A DNA stretch of 53,355 bases from an uncultured Mollicutes bacterium (lineage in GTDB: Bacteria; Bacillota_I; Bacilli_A; Acholeplasmatales; Anaeroplasmataceae): positions 1 to 53,355 of the forward strand of contig UQGR01000006.1 in the NCBI GenBank assembly GCA_900540705.1, written 5' to 3'. Of the stretch, positions 25,048 through 32,405 are shown piece by piece. Made by a program: the position numbers and the translations under genes. Numbering within the stretch: position 1 is the stretch's first letter; each line of letters starts with the position of its first letter. Below the pieces are notes generated by a model. The model did not search any database. It was not told where the DNA came from and saw only the letters and a list, made by a program, of their open reading frames with translations.

Positions 25048-26396
25048 TTTTCCTCTACCTTCTTTTCAGCTAAGGAAAACCAGTTTTCGGCTCTAAGCTT
25101 CTCTTTTATTTCCAAAAATATCTTTAGTCCCTGCTGATATGCAGATGAATAATCTTTATAAAATTTAATAGGAAAAGTTTGAAAACAAGAGGAAAACAGA
25201 CAAAAGCCTATCGCCTGAAGAGAAGCATTAGATAAAAGCTTAGGATTTTGATTTTCATATGGGTTAAAACCATCATATACCTTTCTCAAAATTTTTTTAT
25301 CTAAAAATAATAAATTATTTTCTTCATCTAGAAAGTATTGATAATTTTTCAAATCTTTTATAGACAAAACCTCTACTTCTTCTCTTTTGATTAGCAGATT
25401 TGCTAGTTCCATACATTGAAAGGAATACCTCGGGCATAGAATGGAAGCTGCTTTCCCATTCACTCCTAAAGATTCAACGAAAAGAGCTTCACCACCACTA
25501 AATATTACTTGTTCCGTATAATCTAAATACGCTCGTAATAAAGGCTTTGGCAATGGGAGAGAAAGTACAATCGTTATTTCTTGAACCTTTACCACTATAT
25601 AATTATCCTTTACTTTTACTATAGTAGCTTTTAAATATCCAACATTGGATAATACTTCTTTGGAAATAATAAACATAAGTTTGGTGATTTTAAGCTGTTG
25701 AGCCATCAAAATAAAATTTTGAAATCGATTAAAGAAGTCTTCTTTTGTATCTCTTCTTGCTCCCACAGATGCCAAATAGCTTTTACTTGAGATGAACCAC
25801 TGAGGATAGAATTCACCTTCAGGTAATGATATAGGCTCCCACTTAAGATATGATTCTACCTCAGGTATTGATACAGACTCCCACTGAGGAATTCCAAAGC
25901 CTATTCCATTCTCAAGATACCCTGTTTTCATATCAAAAGCTAACCCCATCTCTTTAATCCCTAATATATGTTCTGGAGAAATTTTTAACAAAGATATTAG
26001 GGAATCTAAAGAAAACTGAAAAGTAAATGGATAAACTATGAAAAAGCATTTTTCAAAAATGCCTATCATATAACGGGATAATATTCTTGCCACTGAATCT
26101 GCGGTAATATTTGAGTCTATCGCTATGACCTGGGCTTTTGGAATCTGTTGTAAAATAATAGGCTTATTACTAGGAAGATCAGTAAAAATAATGGGATACA
26201 CACAGAGTTTTAAAGACATAAGCTTGTAATAAAGAAATGATAGCATCCCTAAATCTCCGATTCCATCACTCAAAACCATAGTTGTTAAAAGAATTGGTTC
26301 TTTTTCTAAACGAATCTTTTCAAAAAAAGCCTTTACCTTTTCTTTCGCTTTCTCACCTCCTTTAGTAAAATAATTAATTTCATCTATGGATTGCAT
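25044..26396 (-). CDS. GT-B-like protein of unknown function
   Basis: This protein is about 450 residues with no firm family call. Two features recall GT-B glycosyltransferases: an N-terminal strand-loop-helix LLTTMVLSDGIGDLGMLSFL and a late segment VIFSGGEALFVESLGVNGKA followed by CP, like the donor-binding SGG...EAL...GKP pattern. The middle (about 195-245) repeats PQWESVSIPEVESYLKWEP-like stretches. The start at 26396 is chosen because AAAGGAAGG lies just upstream. An in-frame TTG at 26414 has no such site. It is the second gene of the operon, after the sigma factor. It could modify a DUF2589 product or a surface polymer, but that is a guess. Confidence 0.5.
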   Translation of the reverse strand: MQSIDEINYFTKGGEKAKEKVKAFFEKIRLEKEPILLTTMVLSDGIGDLGMLSFLYYKLMSLKLCVYPIIFTDLPSNKPIILQQIPKAQVIAIDSNITADSVARILSRYMIGIFEKCFFIVYPFTFQFSLDSLISLLKISPEHILGIKEMGLAFDMKTGYLENGIGFGIPQWESVSIPEVESYLKWEPISLPEGEFYPQWFISSKSYLASVGARRDTKEDFFNRFQNFILMAQQLKITKLMFIISKEVLSNVGYLKATIVKVKDNYIVVKVQEITIVLSLPLPKPLLRAYLDYTEQVIFSGGEALFVESLGVNGKAASILCPRYSFQCMELANLLIKREEVEVLSIKDLKNYQYFLDEENNLLFLDKKILRKVYDGFNPYENQNPKLLSNASLQAIGFCLFSSCFQTFPIKFYKDYSSAYQQGLKIFLEIKEKLRAENWFSLAEKKVEEK

Positions 26397-26453
26397 AATA
26401 TCCTTCCTTTCCAAGGTATGTTTACCTTCAACTATAAAAACTACTAAAATTTA

Positions 26454-27200
26454 TCATTTTAACAACTTTCCCTGATATTTTTTTCGTAATGCAACAATTT
26501 TTTTAGAAATATTTTGTTGTGATGTACCTAAAAGCTTAGAAACCTTTTCCTGAGATAAAATTACTGAGCCATCCATAAATAACATAAGAAAGCTCGCATC
26601 TTCCTTTTGAATGCCATACTTTTCTAGATTTATAGACAAATCAGTATAAGCAGATGGTAATTCCTCTATTCGTTCTATGCCTCTGGGATTTTTCATATTT
26701 AAAGAGACCGTTTCTAATGAAATACAAGAAGAGTACTTTCTGTAAAAGGAATAGAGAATAGAATTATATTTTTTTTCTAGGATATGATAAAACTGATTTC
26801 GAATCGTAAATTTCTTATATAATTGTTGAATAGGATATAGGTTTTTAGTAATGAACGCATCCTTTAAAATTTCTACTCCAGTTTCCTTAAAAAAGCTTAA
26901 AAAATAAGGATTAGGAAAAATCCTTTGAATGGCATCTAAAGAAAAATTTCTTTCAGATAAATAAATATAATTTTTAGTTTGAAAAAGCTCCTTATCTAAA
27001 GAAATCGCCAAAAGGTTTAAACGTTGAATCACCAAAACTGTACCTAATCTCAATTCCTGAAGAATATCCTCTCTATAAAAGGGATGGACTTTATTCGCCT
27101 TTGCCCTTATATATGGATTCAAAATATCTAAAATTTTCTGTAAAAGCTGATTGTTAGGGGTTGTCTTGTATTCTAAAATTAAATCCACAATTTCATACAT
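26454..27200 (-). CDS. Divergent sigma-70-like factor
   Basis: This 248-residue protein opens with a helical region in which REDILQELRLGTVLVIQRL resembles sigma region 2 (compare DIVQEGRIGLLKAIERF). It ends with a helix-turn-helix like region 4 (ILSQEKVSKLLGTSQQNISK, then KIVALRKKYQ). The middle is poorly conserved and basic. It is the promoter-proximal gene of the operon that also encodes the RsbU-, RsbV- and RsbW-like proteins, so it is the natural target of that switch. Alternatives are a phage-type late regulator or another DNA-binding protein with a degenerate sigma fold. The start follows GGGAGAG. Confidence 0.6.
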   Translation of the reverse strand: MYEIVDLILEYKTTPNNQLLQKILDILNPYIRAKANKVHPFYREDILQELRLGTVLVIQRLNLLAISLDKELFQTKNYIYLSERNFSLDAIQRIFPNPYFLSFFKETGVEILKDAFITKNLYPIQQLYKKFTIRNQFYHILEKKYNSILYSFYRKYSSCISLETVSLNMKNPRGIERIEELPSAYTDLSINLEKYGIQKEDASFLMLFMDGSVILSQEKVSKLLGTSQQNISKKIVALRKKYQGKLLK

Positions 27201-27230
27201 AATAATATCTCTCCCAATTCTTAAAAATAA

Positions 27231-27259
27231 ATAGTAAAAAACTTTTAAACAAACGCCAA
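27231..27259 (-). promoter_or_regulatory. Candidate promoter of the ten-gene operon
   Basis: On the minus strand TTGGCG (27259-27254), a 17-bp spacer and TACTAT (27236-27231) give a moderate sigma-A-type promoter ending about 30 bp before the sigma-like gene. The region 27201-27356 contains no gene. Confidence 0.5.
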
Positions 27260-27356
27260 GTGGATAAATAGGACTAGACTAGGCTCCTTCTTTATATTAA
27301 AAGCCGTAAAATATGTATCATTTTACAACCTTCGTTATATTTTTATTATTTTAAAC

Positions 27357-27384
27357 AAAAAAAGCCTGGAACAAATCCAAGCTT
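27357..27384 (-). terminator. Terminator of the AraC-GyrI gene
   Basis: Stem arms 27362-27370 and 27376-27384 (AAGCTTGGA and TCCAGGCTT on the minus strand, one G-T pair) are followed by a T run on the minus strand. Confidence 0.8.
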
Positions 27385-27467
27385 CAATAGACAAAATTAT
27401 ATTTTTTTGTATTTATAATAAAAAATGTAGATGGAAGATCCAACCTACACTTAAAATTTATGGAATA

Positions 27468-28358
27468 CTATTTTCTTTTGACTGGAATCCAAATTTCGGA
27501 ATGATAGGAAGGATCCTGCATATTTTTTTCACTGCCATACCATTCCACATTCCAGGTCCCAGAGATTTCAAATTCTTTATTTCCAGGTAACCACTCTCTA
27601 AAAATTTGGGTATTTACCTGTTGTAAGCTCTCAGGCAATGGACCGATACACTTAAATCTAACCCATTCCTGGGCAGGAAAGCTAACCACCTCAAGACCTT
27701 CGGGCACTTCTCCTCCTTGGTATTTTCCTCCAATCATATAACGAAATGTTTTAGCATTACTCTCATCCCCGATACAAATGCCAAACTCACCTATTTTATG
27801 CTTTAAGATAGCCTCCTCTAGCTTACTCGTTGGGGCAGCACCCTGATATAATCTGCTATGAAAGGTGGTATACACCTCATCCCAGAACTTAGGAATATCC
27901 TGATAGGACGTTTCAAAATCCATATCCTTGACTAAACCAATCACCTGAAATTCTTCCTTTTTTTCTACCACATAATCCATATGACTTCCTCCTTTAATTT
28001 CAATTCTTATGTGTATTGGATGAAAGGGCTTCAAAGCCCCAATATTTTTTTTAGCCTCTAAAGGAGTTAAAGAATGGAATCTTTGAAAAGCCTTGGTAAA
28101 GCTTTCTGGTGTATCATAGCCATATTTGAAGGCCATATCAATCACCTTTTCTCCTCTTTTAAGCTCCATGCCTGCCTCATATAGTCTCCTATATCGTAAA
28201 TATTCTCCTAACGTATATCCTGTTAGAATCTGAAATCCCCTTTGAAGATACATCGTTGAAATACCGATATGGTCCGCAATATCATTTGGCCCTATGACTT
28301 CTAATAAATTTTCTTCCATATATTCTATGGCACATTTAATACATGTCGTCCATTCCAC
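27468..28358 (-). CDS. AraC-family regulator with GyrI-like effector domain
   Basis: This protein is about 296 residues. The N-terminal pair of helix-turn-helix motifs (IGPNDIADHIGISTMYLQRGF and VIDMAFKYGYDTPESFTKAF) is AraC/Rob-like, and from about residue 130 a GyrI-like small-molecule-binding domain follows (VIGLVKDMDF to EIWIPVKRK). Such proteins respond to bulky or cationic compounds and activate efflux or stress genes. A GTG at 28358 is preferred as the start because GGAGG lies 9 nt before it. The in-frame GTG at 28367 directly touches that ribosome site. No obvious target is next to it, since the SDR gene upstream runs in the same direction. Confidence 0.88.
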   Translation of the reverse strand: MEWTTCIKCAIEYMEENLLEVIGPNDIADHIGISTMYLQRGFQILTGYTLGEYLRYRRLYEAGMELKRGEKVIDMAFKYGYDTPESFTKAFQRFHSLTPLEAKKNIGALKPFHPIHIRIEIKGGSHMDYVVEKKEEFQVIGLVKDMDFETSYQDIPKFWDEVYTTFHSRLYQGAAPTSKLEEAILKHKIGEFGICIGDESNAKTFRYMIGGKYQGGEVPEGLEVVSFPAQEWVRFKCIGPLPESLQQVNTQIFREWLPGNKEFEISGTWNVEWYGSEKNMQDPSYHSEIWIPVKRK

Positions 28359-28403
28359 CGCATTCACCCTCCATCCATCTATACTATAACAAAGATATCT
28401 GTC

Positions 28404-29234
28404 TTAATCTTGTGATTTAAAAAACAATTTTGTCTTTTGTTTTTTAGCCTGAACAAAAGCGATAATTTTAGATAGTCCTTTCAAGGGAATTATCCTACTA
28501 AAAAAAATCAAAAGTTTATTTTTCAGTCCTAGAATTTTATACCCCGTTTTGTTCCTTTGAATTTGCTTATAAATTTGACTTGCAGCCCACCTTGGAGAAG
28601 CAGGCTTCATCCTTTCTAATAAGTAGCTATAGGAGATATCAGCCTTAGCCTTTTCATAAAATTGTGTATTAATCACGCCAGGACATACAGCTAATACTGA
28701 AACATCAAAGGGCTTTAGTTCTCTTTGAAGGGCTAAAGAAAAAGATAAAATAAAGGCTTTAGAGGCATAATAGGTAGAAAGATAAGGGCCTGGAAAAAAT
28801 GCAGATATCGAAGAAAAATTGATAATATAACCACTCCTACTCTCTTTCATATCCTTGCCGAATAAATGACAAAGCTCTACAAGCTCTTGAAGATTTACGT
28901 AAATCAGCTCACGATGTAAAAAAGCATCCCTTTCTAAAAAATCACCATAGACTCCAAAGCCTGCGGCCTGAATTAGAACGTCCACCTTTAAATCTAATCT
29001 CTTTACCTCAGCATAAATTTTTTTAGAAGCATTAGGTTCTCGTAAATCCTGACAGATGACCCAGCTTGTCCTTCCAAATTCTTCTTTTAATTTATTAGAT
29101 AGTTCATTTAGCTTCTCAATATTTCTTCCTATAAGAACTAGACTCCATTGGTCCTTGGCAAATTTTAAGCATAGTTCCTTTCCAATACCTCCAGTACATC
29201 CCGTAATAGCTACAATTTTTTCCTCAGTATTCAT
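28404..29234 (-). CDS. Short-chain dehydrogenase/reductase
   Basis: This 276-residue classical SDR has the nucleotide-binding VAITGCTGGIGKEL at the N-terminus, an NFSSIS strand with the catalytic Ser at about residue 145, and YYASK with the catalytic Tyr and Lys. The C-terminus has a hydrophobic/basic tail (LKNKLLIFFSRIIPLKGLSK) that may associate with the membrane, as in the DltE-like branch. The substrate is unknown. The ribosome site AAAGGAG is 14 nt from the start, and a three-codon frame (ATG GTA AAA TGA) lies between them. Confidence 0.88.
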   Translation of the reverse strand: MNTEEKIVAITGCTGGIGKELCLKFAKDQWSLVLIGRNIEKLNELSNKLKEEFGRTSWVICQDLREPNASKKIYAEVKRLDLKVDVLIQAAGFGVYGDFLERDAFLHRELIYVNLQELVELCHLFGKDMKESRSGYIINFSSISAFFPGPYLSTYYASKAFILSFSLALQRELKPFDVSVLAVCPGVINTQFYEKAKADISYSYLLERMKPASPRWAASQIYKQIQRNKTGYKILGLKNKLLIFFSRIIPLKGLSKIIAFVQAKKQKTKLFFKSQD

Positions 29235-29265
29235 TTTACCATAGTTTCTCCTTTCCTAAAAGAAA

Positions 29266-29290
29266 AAGTATCAGGCAAAAACTGATACTT
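29266..29290 (-). terminator. Terminator after the four-helix-bundle gene
   Basis: AAGTATCAG and CTGATACTT form a perfect 9-bp stem with a 7-nt loop, followed on the minus strand by TTTC. Confidence 0.75.
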
Positions 29291-29299
29291 TACTCCTCT

Positions 29300-29734
29300 T
29301 TACAAATATTTGCGAATTTCTTTTTCTAATGCTTCTTCTAAAGCTATCAGACGCTTCGTGATATCCTTTGTCTGTTCATCGGCAGCCTTATATTGGTTCA
29401 GATAGCGGTGTAAGGACTTAATCCCCATATTACAGCCATCAGTTATCAAATCAGCAATGGTCTGATCTGATTCCTTCATCATTAGCTTCATATTTGTTTT
29501 CATCCAGGACATTCCCTTGACCACTCGATTTGGATTCTTTCCCTCATCCTCATACTGATGTAAGAGCTGTTCGATTTCCTTTTTCAATGCCTCATGCTCA
29601 CCCTTGTTCTGAGCTAAAAAGAATTTAAAATTTTCATCCTTCACATAGTCTATCACCTCAGCAATTGCTGAAACGCCCATTTTTATCCCTAAATCACATT
29701 CTCTTAGTAACCGGATTGTATCAGATTCTATCAT
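29300..29734 (-). CDS. Four-helix-bundle protein (DUF2383-like)
   Basis: This 144-residue all-helical protein resembles ferritin-like DUF2383 proteins. Helix pairs IRLLRECDLGIKMGVSAIAEVI and FKFFLAQNKGEHEALKKEIEQL are followed by WMKTNMKLMMKESDQTIADLI and IKSLHRYLNQYKAADEQTKD. The start at 29734 is preferred because AAGGAG lies 10 nt before it. The upstream in-frame part (29735-29815) would add an unrelated hydrophobic stretch. It follows the GerE-like gene by 70 bp and could share its transcript and serve in the spore. In several bacteria proteins of this type are stress- or spore-associated, but the role is unknown. Confidence 0.6.
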   Translation of the reverse strand: MIESDTIRLLRECDLGIKMGVSAIAEVIDYVKDENFKFFLAQNKGEHEALKKEIEQLLHQYEDEGKNPNRVVKGMSWMKTNMKLMMKESDQTIADLITDGCNMGIKSLHRYLNQYKAADEQTKDITKRLIALEEALEKEIRKYL

Positions 29735-29804
29735 GTTTACTCTTCTCCTTATCGTCTTTAGTATTCCCAGAAACAAAAAATTTATAAAATAAAAAGTGAA
29801 ATGA

Positions 29805-30011
29805 CTATATCTCAATCATTCCACTTTTCGCTAACATGATAATTGCCTGTGTTCTGCTTGTTACTCCCAGTTTTCCTATCACATTGGAAATATGATTTCT
29901 TACTGTTTTATCACTGATATGTAATTTAGAGGCAATTGTTTTCGTTGTTTCATTTTTTATTAACAATTTAAATATTTCTAGCTCCCTAGGAGTTAAAAAA
30001 TGCCCGTTCAT
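29805..30011 (-). CDS. gerE: GerE-like late sporulation regulator (LuxR-type HTH)
   Basis: This 68-residue stand-alone LuxR-type helix-turn-helix protein is about the size of Bacillus GerE (74 residues). LTPRELEIFKLLIKNETTKTIAS and LHISDKTVRNHISNVIGKLGV follow the GerE sequence closely as I remember it, including TTK-IAS and SxKTVRNHISN. GerE works in the mother cell late in sporulation and tunes coat genes. The start at 30011 is chosen because GGAGG lies 6 nt before it. An in-frame ATG at 30032 lacks a site. A sigma-K-like promoter lies just upstream, which matches GerE biology. Confidence 0.8.
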   Translation of the reverse strand: MNGHFLTPRELEIFKLLIKNETTKTIASKLHISDKTVRNHISNVIGKLGVTSRTQAIIMLAKSGMIEI

Positions 30012-30034
30012 ATGAACCTCCATTATTTCCATTT

Positions 30035-30062
30035 TATTTTATGCAAAAAATCTTAAAATGGT
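30035..30062 (-). promoter_or_regulatory. Sigma-K-like promoter of the gerE-type gene
   Basis: On the minus strand CATAAAATA (30043-30035) fits the sigma-K -10 consensus CATAnnnTA. ACC (30062-30060) sits at a 16-bp spacing where the short sigma-K -35 element is expected. A start near 30028 gives a leader that just contains the GGAGG site. Confidence 0.55.
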
Positions 30063-30131
30063 TAATAACATAAGAAATGATTCGGACATTTTTAAAAAAT
30101 AGTATAAAGTTTTTTCAAAGAAATAAAGATT

Positions 30132-30374
30132 TTAAGATACCTCGTTTTCTTCCACCAGCTCAAAGCGATATTTTTGAGATACCTCAGGGTATTTCTGATG
30201 ATCAACCTCACTTAAGAACATGGCTAATGGTCTTACCCATAAACTCATATCATCGTAGAGTCTTCGGTAAACTACTACCTGCTCCTTCGTTTCAGAATCA
30301 AAGGCGATATCCTCTACTAAATAGTATTTCCCTTTAAAATGCTTGTAGATTCCATGAATTTTTATTGTTCTCAT
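30132..30374 (-). CDS. DUF1653-family small protein
   Basis: This 80-residue protein reads GIYKHFKGKYYLVEDIAFDS, then EQVVVYRRLYDD and SLWVRPLAMFLSEV. This is the DUF1653 pattern, where G-Y-x-H-F-K-G and VVY-x-x-L-Y are conserved. No biochemical role is established. The ATG at 30374 is preferred. An in-frame GTG at 30383 overlaps the CotH stop codon as GTGA. It is downstream of the CotH-like lipoprotein and probably co-transcribed. Confidence 0.85.
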   Translation of the reverse strand: MRTIKIHGIYKHFKGKYYLVEDIAFDSETKEQVVVYRRLYDDMSLWVRPLAMFLSEVDHQKYPEVSQKYRFELVEENEVS

Positions 30375-30379
30375 AACTC

Positions 30380-32320
30380 TCACTTTTTTCGGATAGAAAG
30401 CTTGGCATGGTCTGTATTTGCATCAATGATTTCAATCCGATATAATCCGGATTCCTTTACACCAATATTCTTTTCATCGCCAATGGAAGAGACTAAAGCT
30501 GTATCTACTACGGAATCATAGTTAAATTCCTTATTCCAGCTGCTATCTGCTATTTTAAAAGGCTGATTGGCCTCAAGATATATCTCTAAAGACGGAACAC
30601 CATTTAGTATCTTTAGACAATATTCCTTGGATATCCCATTCCAGTCATTCATTTGACCTCTCAAATAAAAGCTGGAATAGCTGACCTCTTCCTCTTCTCC
30701 TGGATTCCAATTAAAATTGGTAAAGGTTCTTTTTTTGAGAGATAAGTAAACATCAATGGACAAATTTCCTGGGGCTGCAGGATCTGTTTCCTCTGCCATG
30801 GAAAAGGTTACATTTTTTCCATTGACCTTACTGCCTAAAGTGGTGGAAGCTGCATAGTTCTTTTTCGCTTTTTCAAAATATGAGGCAAAGGTAGAGGTTT
30901 CCAACCATCCTCCGTCCACAATTTTCTGGATTTCTTCTAAATAAGATTGTTTAATCTTTTGATTACCACCCTCAAATAGGGCCTTTGTATAGAAAGGTGT
31001 TGTATTCTGAGCATATCCTGTCGTATCGTCAAAGGGCTGGTTTAAGGCCCCATGATGGTTCGTAGGATTTCCACTGCCTCCTGTCGAGCCTAATGCCCGG
31101 TCATGGTCAGTAGGAATAAAAATGGCCTGCTGGGTATCCTCTAGGAAGTAAAGATAGGTATTGTTAGAATTTCCTCTTAAATCATCTGGGTCACCCAGTA
31201 GATAAGAAACTGCCAAATACCGAATGGTATACTCATAAATCATAGCATCTGTTAAAACAGAATCAAACTGACTGGTTTCCGTATTTAATATTTTTTCGAT
31301 AAAGCTCTTGATTTGCTGATGCTGGGAGGTCTTCTTATTTGTTTTTAAATCATAAGGATAAGTAACCTGCTTAAAGACTTCTCCTTCTATGATTTGCTTC
31401 TCCACCCCAAATAAAGAGGAATCTAAGCTATCTAAACATGCACCGACACTGGTCCAGCCCATTTTATATAAATCTCCACCTGCAGAAGCCTTGACTAGGT
31501 TTCTCTTGATAAAGGATTTATCAATATCCTCTACTGCCAGGTAAACTCCTAAATTCTGTGTTGTACCACCCGTTTTCATTTCTACCTGCATAGGGTTGGA
31601 ATGAGGAGCGAGAACCCCATTATTTCGATATACCTCAAACGCATAATACTCTCTTAAATAGGTCTGTTCCTGATTCCGATTCCAACGAATATTCAGCTTT
31701 TCAATACCAAAGAAATTCCGGTTATCCCTGTATTCTAAGGCTGCCTCATCCTTCCATTCCATTGGAGTTTTCGTAAATTCATCATCAAACGTAGCTGTGA
31801 AGCTGAGCTTATAATGCCTTAAGTTAATTTTGCCATGATCATCTAGGATAGCTCCCCGGGATGTATTCCCTTTTTGACGAATGCCTACCTGCTCATAATG
31901 AAATAGGAGCTCTCCCATCAAGATATCTAGATTACAGATTCGATAGGATTCCTTATTTCCTGTTTTATAATCCTCGTTCAACTTCTTTAATTCTGCTTCT
32001 TCTATATCAATAACCAGCTTTATTTTTTGATCGATAGAGAAAAAATCTAAAAGACCAGCAGAATAATTGGTTTGAAAAACCCCATTTTTTTCTCCTTTGA
32101 CCTTCTCAGTAAGCTTTTGATAATCTCCCTCTAAGGTAGCTGTGTCCTTGGTTTCGTCGATATATTTGACATAGTCTCCATAGGCTCCCAGCGAATAAAC
32201 TCCTTTCTCTGGAAGGACAGGCTGTTCAGGAGTTTCATCCTGTTCTTCGTCCTTTGGTGTATTACTGCATCCTACAAGAAAAAGGATAACCAAAAGAAAG
32301 CATAAACTCATTTTTTTCAT
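30380..32320 (-). CDS. CotH-kinase-family lipoprotein
   Basis: This 646-residue lipoprotein has a signal with lipobox LFLVGCSNT (Cys at about 18), followed by a Pro/Glu-rich linker. The CotH-type kinase region includes VGIRQKGNTSRG, LNIRWNRNQEQTYLREYYAF, GVYLAVEDIDKSFIKRNL and a catalytic IPTDHDRALGSTGG segment. In Bacillus CotH is a spore-coat protein kinase, whereas lipoprotein members act outside the membrane. The C-terminal ~120 residues (YLRGQMNDWNGISKEY and later) resemble a starch- or carbohydrate-binding domain of the SusE/CBM type. It has its own sigma-A promoter and an RBS (GAGGTAA). Confidence 0.85.
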   Translation of the reverse strand: MKKMSLCFLLVILFLVGCSNTPKDEEQDETPEQPVLPEKGVYSLGAYGDYVKYIDETKDTATLEGDYQKLTEKVKGEKNGVFQTNYSAGLLDFFSIDQKIKLVIDIEEAELKKLNEDYKTGNKESYRICNLDILMGELLFHYEQVGIRQKGNTSRGAILDDHGKINLRHYKLSFTATFDDEFTKTPMEWKDEAALEYRDNRNFFGIEKLNIRWNRNQEQTYLREYYAFEVYRNNGVLAPHSNPMQVEMKTGGTTQNLGVYLAVEDIDKSFIKRNLVKASAGGDLYKMGWTSVGACLDSLDSSLFGVEKQIIEGEVFKQVTYPYDLKTNKKTSQHQQIKSFIEKILNTETSQFDSVLTDAMIYEYTIRYLAVSYLLGDPDDLRGNSNNTYLYFLEDTQQAIFIPTDHDRALGSTGGSGNPTNHHGALNQPFDDTTGYAQNTTPFYTKALFEGGNQKIKQSYLEEIQKIVDGGWLETSTFASYFEKAKKNYAASTTLGSKVNGKNVTFSMAEETDPAAPGNLSIDVYLSLKKRTFTNFNWNPGEEEEVSYSSFYLRGQMNDWNGISKEYCLKILNGVPSLEIYLEANQPFKIADSSWNKEFNYDSVVDTALVSSIGDEKNIGVKESGLYRIEIIDANTDHAKLSIRKK

Positions 32321-32349
32321 AGTATTACCTCATCTAAGTATTTTATTTT

Positions 32350-32378
32350 ATTATACTCTAATTTTATTTGATACGCAA
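32350..32378 (-). promoter_or_regulatory. Sigma-A promoter of the CotH-like gene
   Basis: On the minus strand TTGCGT (32378-32373), a 17-bp spacer and a perfect TATAAT (32355-32350) lie about 30 bp before the start codon. It is a vegetative promoter, not a sporulation type. Confidence 0.7.
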
Positions 32379-32380
32379 AT

Positions 32381-32405
32381 AAAAACGTAATAGCTATCTA
32401 TTACG
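32381..32405 (-). terminator. uvrC terminator containing the stop codon
   Basis: CGTAATAG and CTATTACG form an 8-bp stem with a 4-nt loop and a following T run on the minus strand. The uvrC stop codon TAA is inside the 5' arm. Confidence 0.8.

Noticed and set aside
29222..29260. Three-codon upstream frame before the SDR gene as a regulatory leader
   Set aside because: ATG GTA AAA TGA overlaps the start by chance-level sequence. Without conservation data it cannot be told from noise.
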